Assembly: GCA_012932865.1 (NCBI GenBank)
Contig: SAXG01000009.1
Span: 977,163-1,041,162 of the forward strand
Direction of reading: 5' to 3'
DNA: 64,000 nucleotides
Source of the DNA: Amylostereum areolatum
Lineage: Eukaryota; Basidiomycota; Agaricomycetes; Russulales; Stereaceae
The notes under the pieces were generated by a model. It did not search any database. It had not been told where the DNA came from and was given only the letters and a program-made list of their open reading frames with translations. A program made the position numbers and the translations under genes. Positions 49,930-62,900 of this stretch are shown here, piece after piece (the stretch's first letter is position 1; each line of letters opens with the position of its first letter).

Positions 49930-52900
49930 AGGGAGTCTACTTTATGGGTATGGATATATTTGTATTCTTGGCTTGGGGTACTCTCTTGTAAAGCGATGAC
50001 GACAGATTCTCGTCGAGGTCGTTTTTGTTTACCGCGGACTTTTTCACTTGTACGTGTGTATGTATTGTACGATAGCTCTGTGGCGTGTATAACGACGTTT
50101 TTTCCAAGTGTGGGCCATTGTCACCCATTTCAGGGTCCATGGGGTGTACTTATATGGCAACAAGCGAAACATCCAGAAGGTGATCTGGTACGGTCATAGA
50201 GTAGCCCTTCAAGTACCTGCGCAATTATACATTGAATATCGAGGTCAAAGCATTGAATCGAAGGCAAAGTGTTTGGCAGGGACACTTCGCAGCATCTGTT
50301 GCTGTCGATAGTTTTTCGGTACAGGGTATTGGTCGAAATGGTGGTCGCGATATCAAGGCGATAAATATACTCACGAACGAGCAACCGTCAACTCATGTTC
50401 AGTTCACTATTGTGAATGATCATCGGCGGACTGTACTTACAGCATTTCGATTAACAAATACAATGCATATGACGGTTACCGTATACTGCATGATCAAGCG
50501 GGGGCGACTGACTTCAAGGTTAAATTTAAAAATCATCAATTATCAAGGATGGAGAGTAGGAACAACCAGAAGAGGTGTCAACCCTTTCATAGCCCACACC
50601 CAACTTCCAAGCCCAGAGCGTCTACGCTGCTTGAAATGCAATGACTCCCCGGAGAAGATGGGTGGGGCAATGGGATGCGGTTGTTCCGATCCTTGGAGAT
50701 ACTATGCTCGTCCTTTGAAAGTTTGATGTAGTTGCACATCGGGAACTTTGCGGCATTCAAGTGCGAGGCACCGTGAATGACAATTTTCTACAGTGACGGC
50801 AGAAGAATCGAGGACCACGATGTGGGATGATCTTGGGGTAATTAATTTGAATATCACCCAGTCCTACATACTACCAGTCAGTTGCGTCAATCGAGCCACA
50901 TGAGAAGGAAACATACAATCAAGAGATTGACAGCTCGCCGTGACAAATCGTGCGACATACTGATGCCGGCATCTGGTAGCAGAAGCATGAAATCAATTGA
51001 GTTCCTTAAGCGAGACTGAGATGAAGGCAAACGCACCTGGTGGAGGTCCGCCGGTTCAGGTCGGTGCTTGGGATGGAGGCCTGGACACACTGGTGTTCAT
51101 ACAGTTTCGGTACGATGTAGACGACAATGGGAGGGGAGATTGGCGGCCCACCCACGCCCGAACACGCCTGTACAGTGCCACACGCAGTGACACAGTGCAG
51201 TCGCGCGCCAGCGGCAGGTCGCAAGTCTCTAGGGAGATAAGAAAATCGCTCAATCCTCCTTTATACGCGACAAAGGTCATGTGACGAGGAATTCAAAGTA
51301 CGCGGTCTCCAGCTTGAACTTACTTACGTGCATTGCCATTTATGAGTAACAACAAAACACCGAGGTACCAGCAAGCCGGGGTACGAGTGGAATGGTCGGT
51401 GAAAAACAACATGAACTATATACAGTAAAGAAACACAATGATGCGACGCAACGCGCACTGGTGAGCAGATGCAGTGTCCATATCACAAGAAGATCAGATG
51501 AGGCCCAGGTGCATTCTGAGAAGTAGAGTCTATGGCAGAATGTGTGGGGAGGAGATGGAAGATTCCCAAAGAAAAAGTAAGAGCGTACAAGGAGAGAAGA
51601 CGCGAAAGAAGAAACGGAGTAGGACAGTGCAGGGCGAGCAGACGAGAGGAGAAAAAGGACTCATAATCGAGGGGACACGAGGGTGCATTTCGAAATGACA
51701 CGCTGTGGTTGTCGACCCTCTGGAACTGGATTGACATAATACCGGTCGGTCGTAGGGGACACGTCGCGACGGGAGAGTACACAATGCCGGCGATGTCGAA
51801 AGGATTAGACTGTGATTTAATGAATATGTGAGCTTCGGTTATCCGAAAGAAGACGTACGACAGCTTTGGTCTCAACCTATGCGTTGTTGACGCGAAAAAC
51901 GCATCTACAAACTCAACCTGCGACGAACTCGTTAGTCAAAGCAACTAGGCAAATAAGAGGATTAGCGTACATCGTTTATATGGCGCGTGCTCTCTGCAGG
52001 TCGCGACAGCCAGCAGCAGAGGCCTGCTGGGGAGCCGGGGGTACTGTTTGATTGTTGGGCAGTCCATCGAATAGCGATGTCGTGGGCCACATTTTATACC
52101 TTTCCAGATACCTCGGCTAAAGCCGCGGCGCGGTCATGTGGTACAGGGTCTTCGCATTGAAGAACAAAAGACTCCAGTTAGGAACGGTATCTGGAGACAA
52201 ACAGCGTCATATACAGCATAAGGAAAGGAAAGGCAGGCTGGAACAGGTTGGAGCAGGTCATCATGCATCATGCATCATTCTGCACTGGGTGTCCTGAAAG
52301 GCTGAACGGCTCCAAACTTCTAACGGGAGAAATACTTGCGCAGGGTTTGTGCGCGTGCGTGCACCGTGCGGTAGCCTGGACCCTGCGGCAGCTTGTTGCA
52401 GTGTCGAGAAGCTTGGCAGCGTGGGTTGCAGCCATTTTGCAGACTGCCGGTACACTCAGTACAGGAACTGACGACTGCGGACGCGGGGGTCGACGATTGA
52501 TGCGCTATAGGATGATTCTGATTGGTCCAAAGAGAAGAATGCCTGCTGCGAGGATGCGAGCGTCGGGTTGAGGGGTTCATAACGAGACCCGTAATTGAGT
52601 GTGAATGCTACGAGACGGAGGGGGAGCTGGCGGGATGAGTGCGTCAGACGAACGTCGTTCGTTCGGTGTTTGGCTTCGGAGAACCGAGAGAACGGAAGCG
52701 TGGGAAAGCGGAGGGCAGTAGCCTCCGTCTCGCTCGCTCTCCTCGACGTGTTCGAAACACCGCCCATGTGCATGAACGAGTCGTAGGCCGCTTTTCGTAT
52801 CATCCCATCTCCAAGACTTCCCCATTTTCAACAGTATATCCGTTCCAACCTTGGACTGCGCGTGCAACTGCGCAAATCTTCCTTCAAAATCCCCTTCACA

Positions 52901-52948
52901 TTCGGGTTGCTCAAACAACCGCCAATCTGCTTTTCGCCGCATTCTCAG
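49930..52948. other. 3-kb stretch without a convincing gene
   Basis: Open frames here are short, lack family motifs and are not joined by plausible splice sites. The stretch holds a purine-rich tract (51530-51670), a CATCATGCAT tandem near 52260 and AT-rich patches near 50460-50560. I found no terminal repeats. A minus-strand frame at 50887-51090 ends in hydrophobic residues but has no partner exons. Confidence 0.45.
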
Positions 52949-53856
52949 ATGTCCACACATGCCACTCCCTCCAACCCTGAGAGCAATACCGACGCGTTCG
53001 CTCAGGCGTTCGCAATGATTATCTTCTCCGAAATTGGTGACAAAACCTTCCTCATCGCCGCCATCCTTGCCATGCGACAGCCCCGCCTTACCGTCTTCGC
53101 TGGCGCGTTCGGTTCCCTCGTCGTCATGTCTATCCTCTCTGCAGCACTAGGCCACATCCTACCAGCACTTGTCCCAAAACGCTGGACACAATTTGCCGCT
53201 GCCATCCTCTTCCTTTGCTTCTCCGTCAAGATGTTCATGGAAGGCAAGAGCATGCCGAGCGGGAGCGAACACATGATGGAAGAAATGAAGGAGGCCCAGG
53301 AGGAGATTGAAGAGGATGCTGCGGAGATGGAGGGAGGGGTTACGCTCGATGCCGCCGAGGAGGGTCAGGTCCGAAAGGCCTCACCAGGTGCCGTCAAGTC
53401 ATGGCGTCACAAACTCGATGGCGCGCGCAACCTCTGCAGCTTGTTCCTTGGGCCCGTTTTCGTGCAGGCATTTATTCTCACCTTCCTCGGCGAGTGGGGC
53501 GACCGAAGTCAAATTGCGACGATAGTCCTCGCCGCTGCACATGTACGTCTAACCTCATCAAGCTTTTGCGCCTGTGCTCATGCTCTTGACAGAATGTTTA
53601 CCTGGTCACCATCGGCACGATCGTTGGCCATTCATGCTGCACCGCGCTTGCGGTTGTAGCGGGGCGATACATCTCCACCAAAGTATCTGCCAAACATGGT
53701 ATGTTCTCCTCCTTTGAGAAGCTTTCTTCTGATATTTATCCTCTTTCAGTCACTCTCGGCGGTGCCATGTTGTTCTTCTGCTTTGGATGGATTTACATGT
53801 ACGCTGCGAGCCAGCCCAACAACGTGGATATCCTAGAAGATCACATACCTGTCTGA
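52949..53856 (+). CDS. GDT1: Gdt1/TMEM165 family cation transporter
   Basis: UPF0016-family transporter of the Golgi, moving Ca2+ and Mn2+ in exchange for protons. Three exons (52949-53542, 53593-53698, 53750-53856) give 268 residues. The two signature motifs are present: EIGDKT in the first membrane helix (IIFSEIGDKTFLIAAIL) and EWGDRS in the second half (LTFLGEWGDRSQIATIV). About six or seven hydrophobic spans flank an acidic loop (EEMKEAQEEIEEDAAEMEGG). Start MSTHATPSNPESN; upstream in-frame sequence lacks an ATG. All frames are open. Confidence 0.9.
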
Positions 53857-54452
53857 TCGTTTTCACGCCTGTTCGCTACATTCACTCTTATTTATTGTGG
53901 TTGATATCTCTGACAGTATATCATTATAGCTCTGTTCTTGTATCCGCGGACTTTAATCCATCTTCTCGTGGTGTATAACATTACAATGGAAACTCTACAC
54001 TGGGTGTCACCCGATCGTTATTGTGGGCTGGTGGCCGACCGTAGCGATTCGATCATATGAATCCGAGCTCCAGCCTAAAGTCAATCAAGACTGGGACGAG
54101 ACGAACAGCGTCAGACGGCCAGTCTGCTGAGCCAACCTATAGTATAAGTCCATTTTTCGGCACCAAGCGACAGTTCAAAGAGATACCACGCCATACATTT
54201 ATCAAGATGTTGCCCATCTTCCTCTCATTTTGCTGAGTACATAAGCACATAGCATTGACTTGCAACTGACTTGTTTCCCTCGACTGAAACCTGCCAATTC
54301 TAAGTACTTATGTCACTATGTCGGCAATTGCCGCCGCTTGTCATGCGCATTTAATCTATTGTAAGCAGGCGTCGGACTGGCCTCATCTCGTGTCCGTCGC
54401 TTGCCATTAGTTCCCTACTCGTCGCGGTCCTGGATGTGGAAGAGTAGGTGCC
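53857..54452. other. Intergenic stretch, Gdt1 to I-BAR gene
   Basis: About 600 bp between two plus-strand genes, with AT-rich patches. No gene or repeat recognised. Confidence 0.45.
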
Positions 54453-57400
54453 ATGGCCAGCCCCACTTTGAATCAGCCGCAAGCTATTGCCGACCGCTCA
54501 GACGTTCACAAGGCCTGCCGCGCCCTCGAAAGTGTTGTCAATGTCCTTAACGATTACAGCGAAGCCGCCCGCGCTGTGGTCACCTTGCAAAAGAAGCTCA
54601 CCAAGGCGTTGAGGGACGCATCCGGGCTCAAAGCGAATGGCGAGATCGCATGTGCGTCTTCTCCTCTCCAGATACTCTATCGTGTGGTGCAGGGAGGTTA
54701 CTGCTGTTGGATCTGACGCTGGAATGGCGCTGTGTGACGAAATAGGCAACGCGTTCGGAACGAGTGCAAGCATCTTCGAAGTACTCTCCGACATCAACGC
54801 AAAGTACGCCAAGATTGCGGACAAGGAGTGCGATTCGGTGAGTGGGGAGGTGCGCAAGTGGTTCAAGAAGCTGGCGGTGCGTGTGACTGCCTCATAGAGT
54901 GGGTCAGAAAGGGCTGAGCGCTGAGCATTGACATGTACAGAAAGAAGAGAGGGCACACGACGACAAGATTGCAAGCTGCAATGCGAAGATCAAGCAGGCC
55001 GGTGCGTCTTGGTCGGGACCTGTCCTGAGTTTTCGGAAGGGTTGACCGTAGAATAGGCCAACTTTACGAAAAGAAGGCAAAGAAGAACACTTACGATGCG
55101 GCAGAGGAGCACAACCGTTACATCGCTCTTCTTTCATCCCTTGGTCCCGAGATTACTCAGGAGAGATAGTGCGTTGTGCTCTGATTTCGTTATAGTATCA
55201 CTGTACTCATTCTTGTACAGTAACCATTCTCTCATGGTCAGCCAGCGTAACACGGCTATCACATATAACGTCGCGGCCACAGTATCTCGAATCGCGGACG
55301 CCGAGTGGCTTCGAGCTACTGAAGGCGTTAGAAGGTTCTCTCCTCTTGTCGGACAGCTCGGCGAGTGGAGGAGTTTCTGCGAAGGCGGATGGGCGGGCGT
55401 CTTGCCGGAAGACTTACCAGACCTGGACGCTACATCACGATCGCAAGATGGAAGTCACAACGTTGGGCAGGACTCGGGTGCGCAATATATCTTCACATCT
55501 TTGCCTCAACTAACCTTCTTGCGTCACAGGTGGAATGTCAACACCGCCCGCACAACAGTCGCCACCAGACATCCAAGCCTATCCCAATTCATCCTCACAT
55601 CAATCCGATGATCTGCATCGACCAACATCTTTGGCATCCCTGGCATCCTTCCCTTCTCCTCCTACGCATTTCCCTATCCCGCCCATACAATCTCCCAGCA
55701 AACCCTCAACTCCTGCTCCCAGCTCGCCCACTCAGGCTCATACATCAGCGCCCACTCAGATGAAGACTCGAGTTGAATCACGCGCCGGGTCCGACATCGC
55801 ACCAGGTGCTACTTTAGCCAAAGTTGAGGAGGAGAAATCCATAGGACAAACAACGCCTGCTTTGACAGATTCGTCAAGGTCTCCGGCGTCTGCCTACGGT
55901 GGATTGGCTACGCCGCCGGCCGCGGCGAGTCTCCCGCTTTTTGGTTCCCAACAAAGAGCCACACTTGGACTCAACCTCCCATTCAACATAACAGAAGGTG
56001 CACAGGTATCGAAGGTCATCGATCCTTCCAAGTCTACTGAGTCGTCGAGAACCCCTGATCCTTCGACGGAACCCCTCAAGGATTCCTCTGTATCCGACAA
56101 ACTTTCTCTCACAAGTCGCGAATCGGAGCCGGTTGCCCAGAGCTCCAATAGGACGGCGCCTTCATCTCACCCGCGCGCCAATCCCTCAAATCCGAGCTCG
56201 CGGACAAGTTCATACGCCGCAGGAACGATGAATAGAGGCGATTACCTCGAAGAACGCGAGCTCGGGATTGACAAAAGCATTGTGGATGCTGTCAAGTCAA
56301 AGAGTCTGGATTCTGGGAGGGGATATACCATGGTTGAACGAACAGACACTGTGAGGAGCAGCGGCAGCGTCGTGGCCACCATGAAAGATCGAATTGGGCG
56401 ATCAGTGAGTCTGTTTTACATTCGTGAACGATTTCGTACGTACTGATTGCATTCCTATTCTAGACCGGTCCAGCATCACCACCTCCGCGCGATCTTCCTC
56501 GTCTCCAGCTCAGCGTCACGGAGATAGCAAACAAGTTTCAAGCGCCAGTAACGGCGGATGGGACGTCGTCATTTCGCAAGCCTCCTTTGTCACCTATGGA
56601 AGAGGCCGCGCCACGGCGTTCCTATGATGTCTCTGAGTCTGTGTTCACGCGTTCTGTCAACCCCCGACCGCTGAGCATGCATATCGATGACCTAGCACGA
56701 CGGCGACAACGTGTGGAAGAGATGGAGGAATTAGAAAGGCGGGAACGCGAGTTGGAAGGCCGGGCCCGAGACAGAGAGCGAGCTATGTTCGAGAGGGAGG
56801 CGCGTGATCGAGGGAACCTCAGGGCCAACGAGCAGACCCTGCCGAAGCGGGAGGAAGAACATTGGGTGGAACACGAACCGCGAAGAGGCGGCTTTGGCGG
56901 ACACAGACTACCCAACATGGGCCCGACGCGCCGAGATACCCAAGACGACACTTTGCGAAGTAAAGTGGACGGTTACGCGAGTGATACAACACGTCCATAT
57001 GCACATCCACCGGTGGCGTCACAGCGGCAATACTCCCAGGCGTCGACCTCAACGCGCGGCTACGAGAACCCGTCTCAAGCACCTTCTCTTGCCTCGCGAT
57101 ATTCATACAGCACAACAAATCTCGCAGCTCCTCCACGAGGTCTGCCATTTCCATCCAGTCCTACGAATGCCAATCGCGAAGCTACGCGACCAGTCTCCCC
57201 CTCGCGTCCCCATGATCCGTCATGCCAATGTCCCGCGTGCACGGTGGAACGGTACTCTGAATCGCCACTGACTCTCCCACCCCCACCGGAACGCGAGAAG
57301 AAGGGGTGGCGACGACGACTAAGCATGCCGGTCGTGATCAGCCCCTTCTCATCTGAAGCAAGGAAGGACAAGGGGATCATGGGCGGTAAGGGCATTGGCG

Positions 57401-57453
57401 TGGGCATTACTGGCCAACAGAACAGTAGTGTGACGAGCTTTGGAAGACGATAA
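54453..57453 (+). CDS. IMD (I-BAR) domain protein
   Basis: The start MASPTLNQPQAIADRSDVHK leads into a helical domain: ALESVVNVLNDYSEAA, LQKKLTKALRDASG, TSASIFEVLSDINAKYAKIA, SGEVRKWFKKLA, KEERAHDDKIASCNAKIKQA, EEHNRYIALLSSLGPEITQE, then VSQRNTAITYNVAATVSRIA and FSPLVGQLGEWRSFCEGGW. This matches the IMD/I-BAR proteins of basidiomycetes, expected to bend membranes outward and link to actin. From about residue 240 the protein is disordered and Ser/Pro-rich, then has a coiled coil (RRRQRVEEMEELERRERELE), and ends VGITGQQNSSVTSFGRR. A CxCPxC motif lies at PSCQCPACTVERY. Several short introns in the first third, fewer later. Confidence 0.82.
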
Positions 57454-57877
57454 TACTCAGTGATGTCTCCCGTGATTCTTTGTTCTTGATGATACCCCCC
57501 TCACTTTCAATGGGCCCGTTGTTTGTTTCTTCCCCTTACGCGTTTCATATTGGACCCCTGTGCTCTTCGCCAACCCCAGCTGGCTACTCTTAAACAATAC
57601 TCGTATACCTAATGCACGGCCTAATTGGCTGCGATTCGTTTTACGACCGCTCACTATGCTTACGCCGCTCCGTCCTACTTTTGGGGGCGAATATGACTGT
57701 CTGCGAATGATCATGACTTTTCAGCCTACGAATAGTTCTATAATCCTGTGCTGCTCAAGTATTAGCTATACGATACGGCGGGTTACAGATGTAAGTGGAA
57801 CGGGATAGCAAAATGACCAAGAAATTAGGATGGGTGAACGAAACAGTATTAAGATGGCACGCAAAAAAATCTAGGGC
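57454..57877. other. Convergent intergenic stretch
   Basis: About 420 bp between the I-BAR gene (+) and the first BTB gene (-). No gene recognised. Confidence 0.45.
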
Positions 57878-59789
57878 CTAATCAACTGGCGGCAACTTCA
57901 ACCACAGGTCCAAGTTCTGCCATAACTTCTCCTTCTGTCTCTTCCAAGCTGCATGCCATGCCAATGCGCACTCCGTACACCATCCTGATGCTGCCCAGTC
58001 GAAGTCCATGAGCTCCACCATGCCAAGTATCGGGTCATGCAAATACTGCTCGAAGACGCCGGATTCGTGCACTACATCAACCCATTCGGTGTCCGCATTG
58101 GGAAGGTTGGTCGAGAGGCAAGCGGGGTCTGGAAGCGGAGCATCAACAGCAGTGGCTGGACCAGAGCCGGAATCATGGGGGACCTTGCTTTTGAGGGGGT
58201 GTCGGCAGCCAAGGTCGGGGACCTTCGCGGCAGCCGCTACCCACGCGATAGTTAATCCCTCGCGGGCCTTTACTAGACGACGATAATCCACAAGGCTGAG
58301 CTGACCAGGGTTATTTTCATCAGCCTCGTCATTGTCTTCCAGGGCGCCCTGACCGAACTCGGGAGTTCGCAAAAGTTCGTAATAAGCCCGCTTGTAAACG
58401 CGGGGGATGTCGCATTGATGTGCAAGGGCAACGGTGGCCGCGGCATGGGGGATGGTATCTGCGTACAACTCATCAAGCTTGTCTGACCACATGCGCTCGA
58501 GGATGCGCACGGCCCACGTGCGGAGCTTGTTGAAAGAGAGGAAGGTGGTTGCGCGAATGATGGATGCAAGTACGGAGAATGACGGCGCCTCATCCATGTA
58601 GTCACTGCCGATAATGGATTAATAGTGGTAAGATGAAGACCGGTGTGAACATACGTGAAATCGTCAAGGACCGTCAGGAGTTGCTCGAAATCTTCGGACG
58701 AAACGCGACTGACGCGATACAAAGGACAGCCGTCGTCTAGCATCTCCGGTTCCACCATCTCAGTCTCGTCCAGCTCGATTTGGGAACCATCTCCTTTGGC
58801 GACCTGCTTGCCTTTGCGATCGAATAAGGCCGCAAAAAAGTTTGACTGCTTGACTAGTCGAGAGCGGTGCAGCTTGAACATGACATCGCCGGTCTGTATA
58901 ACCACGGACCCGTCCAAGTTCCAGAAAACGGGATGGCGACGTGCATGGGTTTTCTGAAGGCGTGGACGCTTTAACAAGGGTTGCGAGTGTGCGGACGGCA
59001 AGTCATCACTGATGGGAGTGGTGGCTTTGCGTTTCCCAGGAAGGTTGAGATGTGATTGCGAAGAGGCTTGTGAAGATCCGACAACCACACGTCTTGGCGT
59101 AGGCTTGACTTTCTTCGGCGCTGTCGCATTAGGCGTCTGTGATGGCGGCGGCTGTGGGGCACAATGAGTAACGCAAACCGTTATGATACGATATCCGCAT
59201 ACCGGAGGAGGTTGAGTACTTCGAAGGAGCTCATCCAGGTTAGGTTGGCCTGGCTCGGGAGAGGAATCGATGATGATGGGGCTGTACGGGTTGGAAGGTG
59301 CTGCTCTTCTCGGTGGAGTTGTGGCAGCACTGCGGTGAGGACTCCCGAGGGGGCTGGAGATAGGAAACTGCTGATGTTGTTTTCGTTTGTCATATACAAT
59401 TGAGTCGTCGTCGTCGTCGTCGTCGTCGTCTTCGTCTTCGTCTTCCGAGTCTGGGGTATCGGAGCCCAACGATGCGGAATGCTCTGTTTGGTTCCCTTCC
59501 AACTTCTTGCTTTCAGAGTTGTTGAAAGTCGCAGATATGTCATGACTCGGCTGCGGGAGTGTTAGCTGCCATTCATCAAGGAGATGAGATTTTCTCACCG
59601 AATGAGTTCGTGACGTAGGTGAACCCAGTGTGTCAGGGGACGAATGCGAGTTCGCTTCGAAAACATGGGCTTCAAAAGAAACACGACGTTTCGGTTTGTC
59701 AACCCAGCCTCGAGTTGAGTTGACCAGATGATATGCCACACACCAAGGTTAGATAGTTCAACGGTTTGGAGAACTTCTGAGGAGGCCAT
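57878..59789 (-). CDS. BTB/POZ domain protein, copy 1
   Basis: Start MASSEVLQTVELSNL; a short intron joins to HVFEANSHSSPDTLGSPT and another to SHDISATFNNSESK. The N-terminal 250 residues are disordered, with a run of Asp encoded by a GTC microsatellite and a basic patch KKVKPTPRR. The BTB core reads VFWNLDGSVVIQTGDVMFKLH, RSRLVKQSNFFAALF and VSRVSSEDFEQLLTVLDDF. The last exon has the agaricomycete-type C-terminal extension: SFNKLRTWAVRILERMW, then GWCTECALAWHAAWKRQKEKLWQN. BTB proteins act as dimeric adaptors, often for cullin-3 ligases; the role here is unknown. Copy 2 lies directly upstream on the same strand. Confidence 0.82.
59404..59450. repeat. Trinucleotide microsatellite (GTC/GTCTTC)
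   Basis: Nine or so GTC units followed by GTCTTC units. On the minus strand they encode an Asp/Glu run in BTB copy 1. Confidence 0.8.
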
Positions 59790-60155
59790 TATGTCTCCTA
59801 TTAAGTTTACAGGTCGTGTCAGGCGAGCTTAAGGTAAGCCAGGTGAGGCCTAGTGGAGTTGTGAGTCGTGACGGGGTTGTGATGTGAAAGCCCAAACTAC
59901 ATCCAAAATATGCCATTGTCATGCCAAATAAGTATAGAAGCGGGTGACGCGGTCATGTGATGAAGTTCACTACGTGACTACGTCATCCACACGCCAACTC
60001 GGTGGCAGTAGCACTAAACATACCTGAGTACTGAAGCACTGAAGTACTGACTATTACCAGTTGCAGGCGGTAAACCGTCAAAAATGCATGATAAAGAAAG
60101 GTAGACAGTGTTACAGAGTACATGTACATGTCCGACTTTCGGACCGACTATCGTG
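59790..60155. other. Intergenic stretch between the tandem BTB genes
   Basis: About 370 bp with the copy 1 promoter and copy 2 terminator. A short imperfect repeat (GAGTACTGAAGCACTGAAGTACTG) lies near 60030. Confidence 0.45.
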
Positions 60156-62428
60156 CTATACAAGACTAAACCAGCCATCCAGGTTCTTCCACAGCTCCCT
60201 TTGGTGAGCCGACCAGACATCCCTCGCGTCTGCAACGCATCGTTCGCAGAACCCGTGTTCTTTCCACCTGACGTTTTTTCGGAGAGCAGTGAGCCCAAGG
60301 ATCGGGTCGTTCAAGAACTGTCGTGATAACCCTGAACCCAACACCACGCTCGACCATCGCAACACCACTGTTTCGGAATGAGCCTTGGGCGACGGCGATT
60401 GAGGCGGGTTAGTTGTGGAGTCGACCGGTCGATGTGTGCATAAAAATGCTTTTGGAGGGCGGGAGACAATATCCATCCATGCATGGGAGAGTTGGTGGCT
60501 TGCGTTGATGATAGCGAGGAGTTCTTCCGGGGACAGTTGGGCACGGGTGGTTGATGTTGATACATCCGCATTTTGTACACCATTGTTGTTGTCGCGACTG
60601 TGACCATACAGCGGTGAGCGAGCTGCTTCGTACATGGCCCTCTTAAGGACACGAGGGACATTGTATTGTTTTGCCAAGATGATGGTTTCGATGGCGTGTG
60701 GAAGGACGTGGCCAGGGGTACAGGGTGGATCCGCTGGCCACATGTTCTCGAGGCGGATTACAGCCCAGTGAAAAAGGTCGGGGAATGCGAGGGCAGACGA
60801 TGCGCGTAAAACGGATGCCAATATCTCAAAGGAGGGCGGAATGGTGATGAATTTTCTGCAGAGAAATGTTGAGCTGCTGGTAGAAATTGACGGACGATGC
60901 GACTTACGCCGTATGATACAATACGTCTAGCAAGTGTGCAAAGTCGGTTGGGTTTGATTTTTCGACGTCGTAGACCGTGCGACCATCCAGCATAGGACGA
61001 TAATGTTGCCGCTCGGCACCTAGCGGCTCGACCTGCGGACGAGCAAATAACTCCGCGAAGTATATCGAGTTCTCCTCGAGGAGAGACATAGAGATTTTGA
61101 ATATAACATCATCCAATCGAATGATGGCCTCTCCCCGAGGAAGCCAGAAACGCTCGTGCCGTCGATACGGTTCCGTCGTACGCGGCCGCTTTGCATTTCG
61201 TTCCCTGAGGTCGGTATCGCCGTTTTTGCGCTTAGTCGCAAGTCCAGACATGGAACCATTCAATGCTGAAGGTGGCCTGGAACCGTAGGGACTGGCGTCC
61301 AGAGACTCGGAGGATATGTTTGCCCTACGAAGTGACGGGGGCAGCTGACATGCCAACGCAATGAGTCTAGGTGTTGTAATATGCCAACAGACCACTTACT
61401 TCCACCTGTGCAAGAACTGGTGATCGACTTTCGGCTTGAGTTCCAGACTCCTCCGAATGCGCTTCGATGGTTTTTGTGGGCGCTTGACTGGCCGAGACGG
61501 GTGTAGAGTTTCTGGAATGACTGGTAACCGGGATCTGGGGATTGGGTGTTGATCTGAGAGATCTCGGAGGAGGAGCGGGAACTGCATCGGGTTTCAAGCT
61601 AGAGGTACCCGACGCAAGACGTTGAACAGGACGGCCCGCACTCTGATTCGTAGCGAGCTGACCTGCCATGATTTGTTGCAAGTAGGACGTAGCACCTTGG
61701 ATTGGTACGCCCATGAAGTTTACAGCGGAAGATAACGAGGAGGGTGTGACCAGAGGAGGCGTGTATGGTATGTTGATGCTCTTCGTCGATGCTGTGGATA
61801 GCTGGGAAGAATTCAATGTAGCCTTCACCGGTATCGGCGTACGGACAGCTGGTGCTGGTGGGGGCGACGTGGTAGTCTGTGGAGGCACTGTGGCCAGAGG
61901 TGGTGTACGATATGGCTGTGAGATCCCATTCGCAAGAGATGGTGATGAAAAGGCATTCGGGGTGCTCTGCCCGGCTGAAGATGCCTTCGAACTTGGCACT
62001 GAAGAGCTCGGTAAAGTGATTGCAGGATCTGCTACTGATTTCTCGTTCTGTGTATTGGGGGGTGAGTCGGGAAGTTTTACGGCTATCTTGCGGTTGGATC
62101 GCCGAGGTTTGGGACCTGGTGTACCGGTGTCGGATGAAGGTTCGGGGCTATTCGCTGCAGATCTGCGAGACTTCACAATGAGCCGGACAGTTCTCGTGGG
62201 CGATAACTTGATTTTCTCAATGGATGAACTCTGGAGAACAACGGTCTGTTAGCAAATGTGTCACAGCGGGCAAAGGGACACTCGCACTGGCTGGTCCTTA
62301 GTTCCCTGCGACACGGCTGTGCTCTCTTCTGGCCCGTCTCCGGAGGCAGTCGTACTGTCGGAGACGACGGTTGGTCCGGAGGGCGGAGGGCTGCTCCCAG
62401 GGGTTCCTGCTAGTTTACGGCGACCCAT
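60156..62428 (-). CDS. BTB/POZ domain protein, copy 2
   Basis: Start MGRRKLAGTPGSSPPPSGPT at 62428; after a short intron the protein continues TVVLQSSSIEKIKLSPTRTV and a long Ser/Thr/Pro-rich disordered region. A basic patch, KRKNGDTDLRERNAKRPR, precedes the BTB core ERFWLPRGEAIIRLDDVIFK, SLLEENSIYFAELF and VEKSNPTDFAHLLDVLYH. The last exon holds SALAFPDLFHWAVIRLENMW, YNVPRVLKRAMYEAARSPLY and GFCERCVADARDVWSAHQRE, LWKNLDGWF. It shares domain order and C-terminal motifs with copy 1 (CxxC, ELWKNLDGWF against KLWQNLDLWL) but little identity elsewhere, so the duplication is old. Confidence 0.82.
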
Positions 62429-62811
62429 GGAAAGGATGGATACAATGAAATTTTAATCTGCAAATCAAAGTTAGATTAAGCTCGTGCATCAAAGGTGTGA
62501 AAAGTAAACCACCTCAATCTATTGGATGGGGATACCGTGGCTGTGACTTCAGGCTTGCACTCGACTCCCGCGAGCCGTTCAACAGAGCGTATGTCTTGGT
62601 TTGAACAAACGCGCGTTGAAAATAAATGATTTGAGGAGGGTGCACGGGGATCTCAAAAGGATGCGGAAGAGCTAGGAGTTGGATGTTGTGAGATTTGTTG
62701 ACCTTGAAAGCAATGGACAACGAGCTACAGTGAGCGGAACCTGTGTTTGGCGTGCTCGGACTTCCGACAGTGCCGCTGCGCACATACATATTGAGCGGCC
62801 CGGGGACGCGC
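62429..62811. other. Promoter region of BTB copy 2
   Basis: About 380 bp upstream of the BTB copy 2 start, up to the second MITE-like element. No gene seen. Confidence 0.45.
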
Positions 62812-62819
62812 GTCGTCTC

Positions 62820-62856
62820 AGGCCCCCGGCGTATCCCCCAGCAACTCCGATCCTAA
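62820..62856 (+). repeat. Left terminal inverted repeat of MITE 2
   Basis: 37 nt from AGGCCCCCGG to CCGATCCTAA; partner at 63243-63279 with one mismatch. Confidence 0.82.
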
Positions 62857-62900
62857 ATCGGCGATTTTGGGCCAATATGTACGCACGATTTTGCCCCTCT

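Noticed and set aside
59404..59450. CRISPR-like or satellite array
   Set aside because: It is a simple trinucleotide run inside a coding exon, with no spacers.
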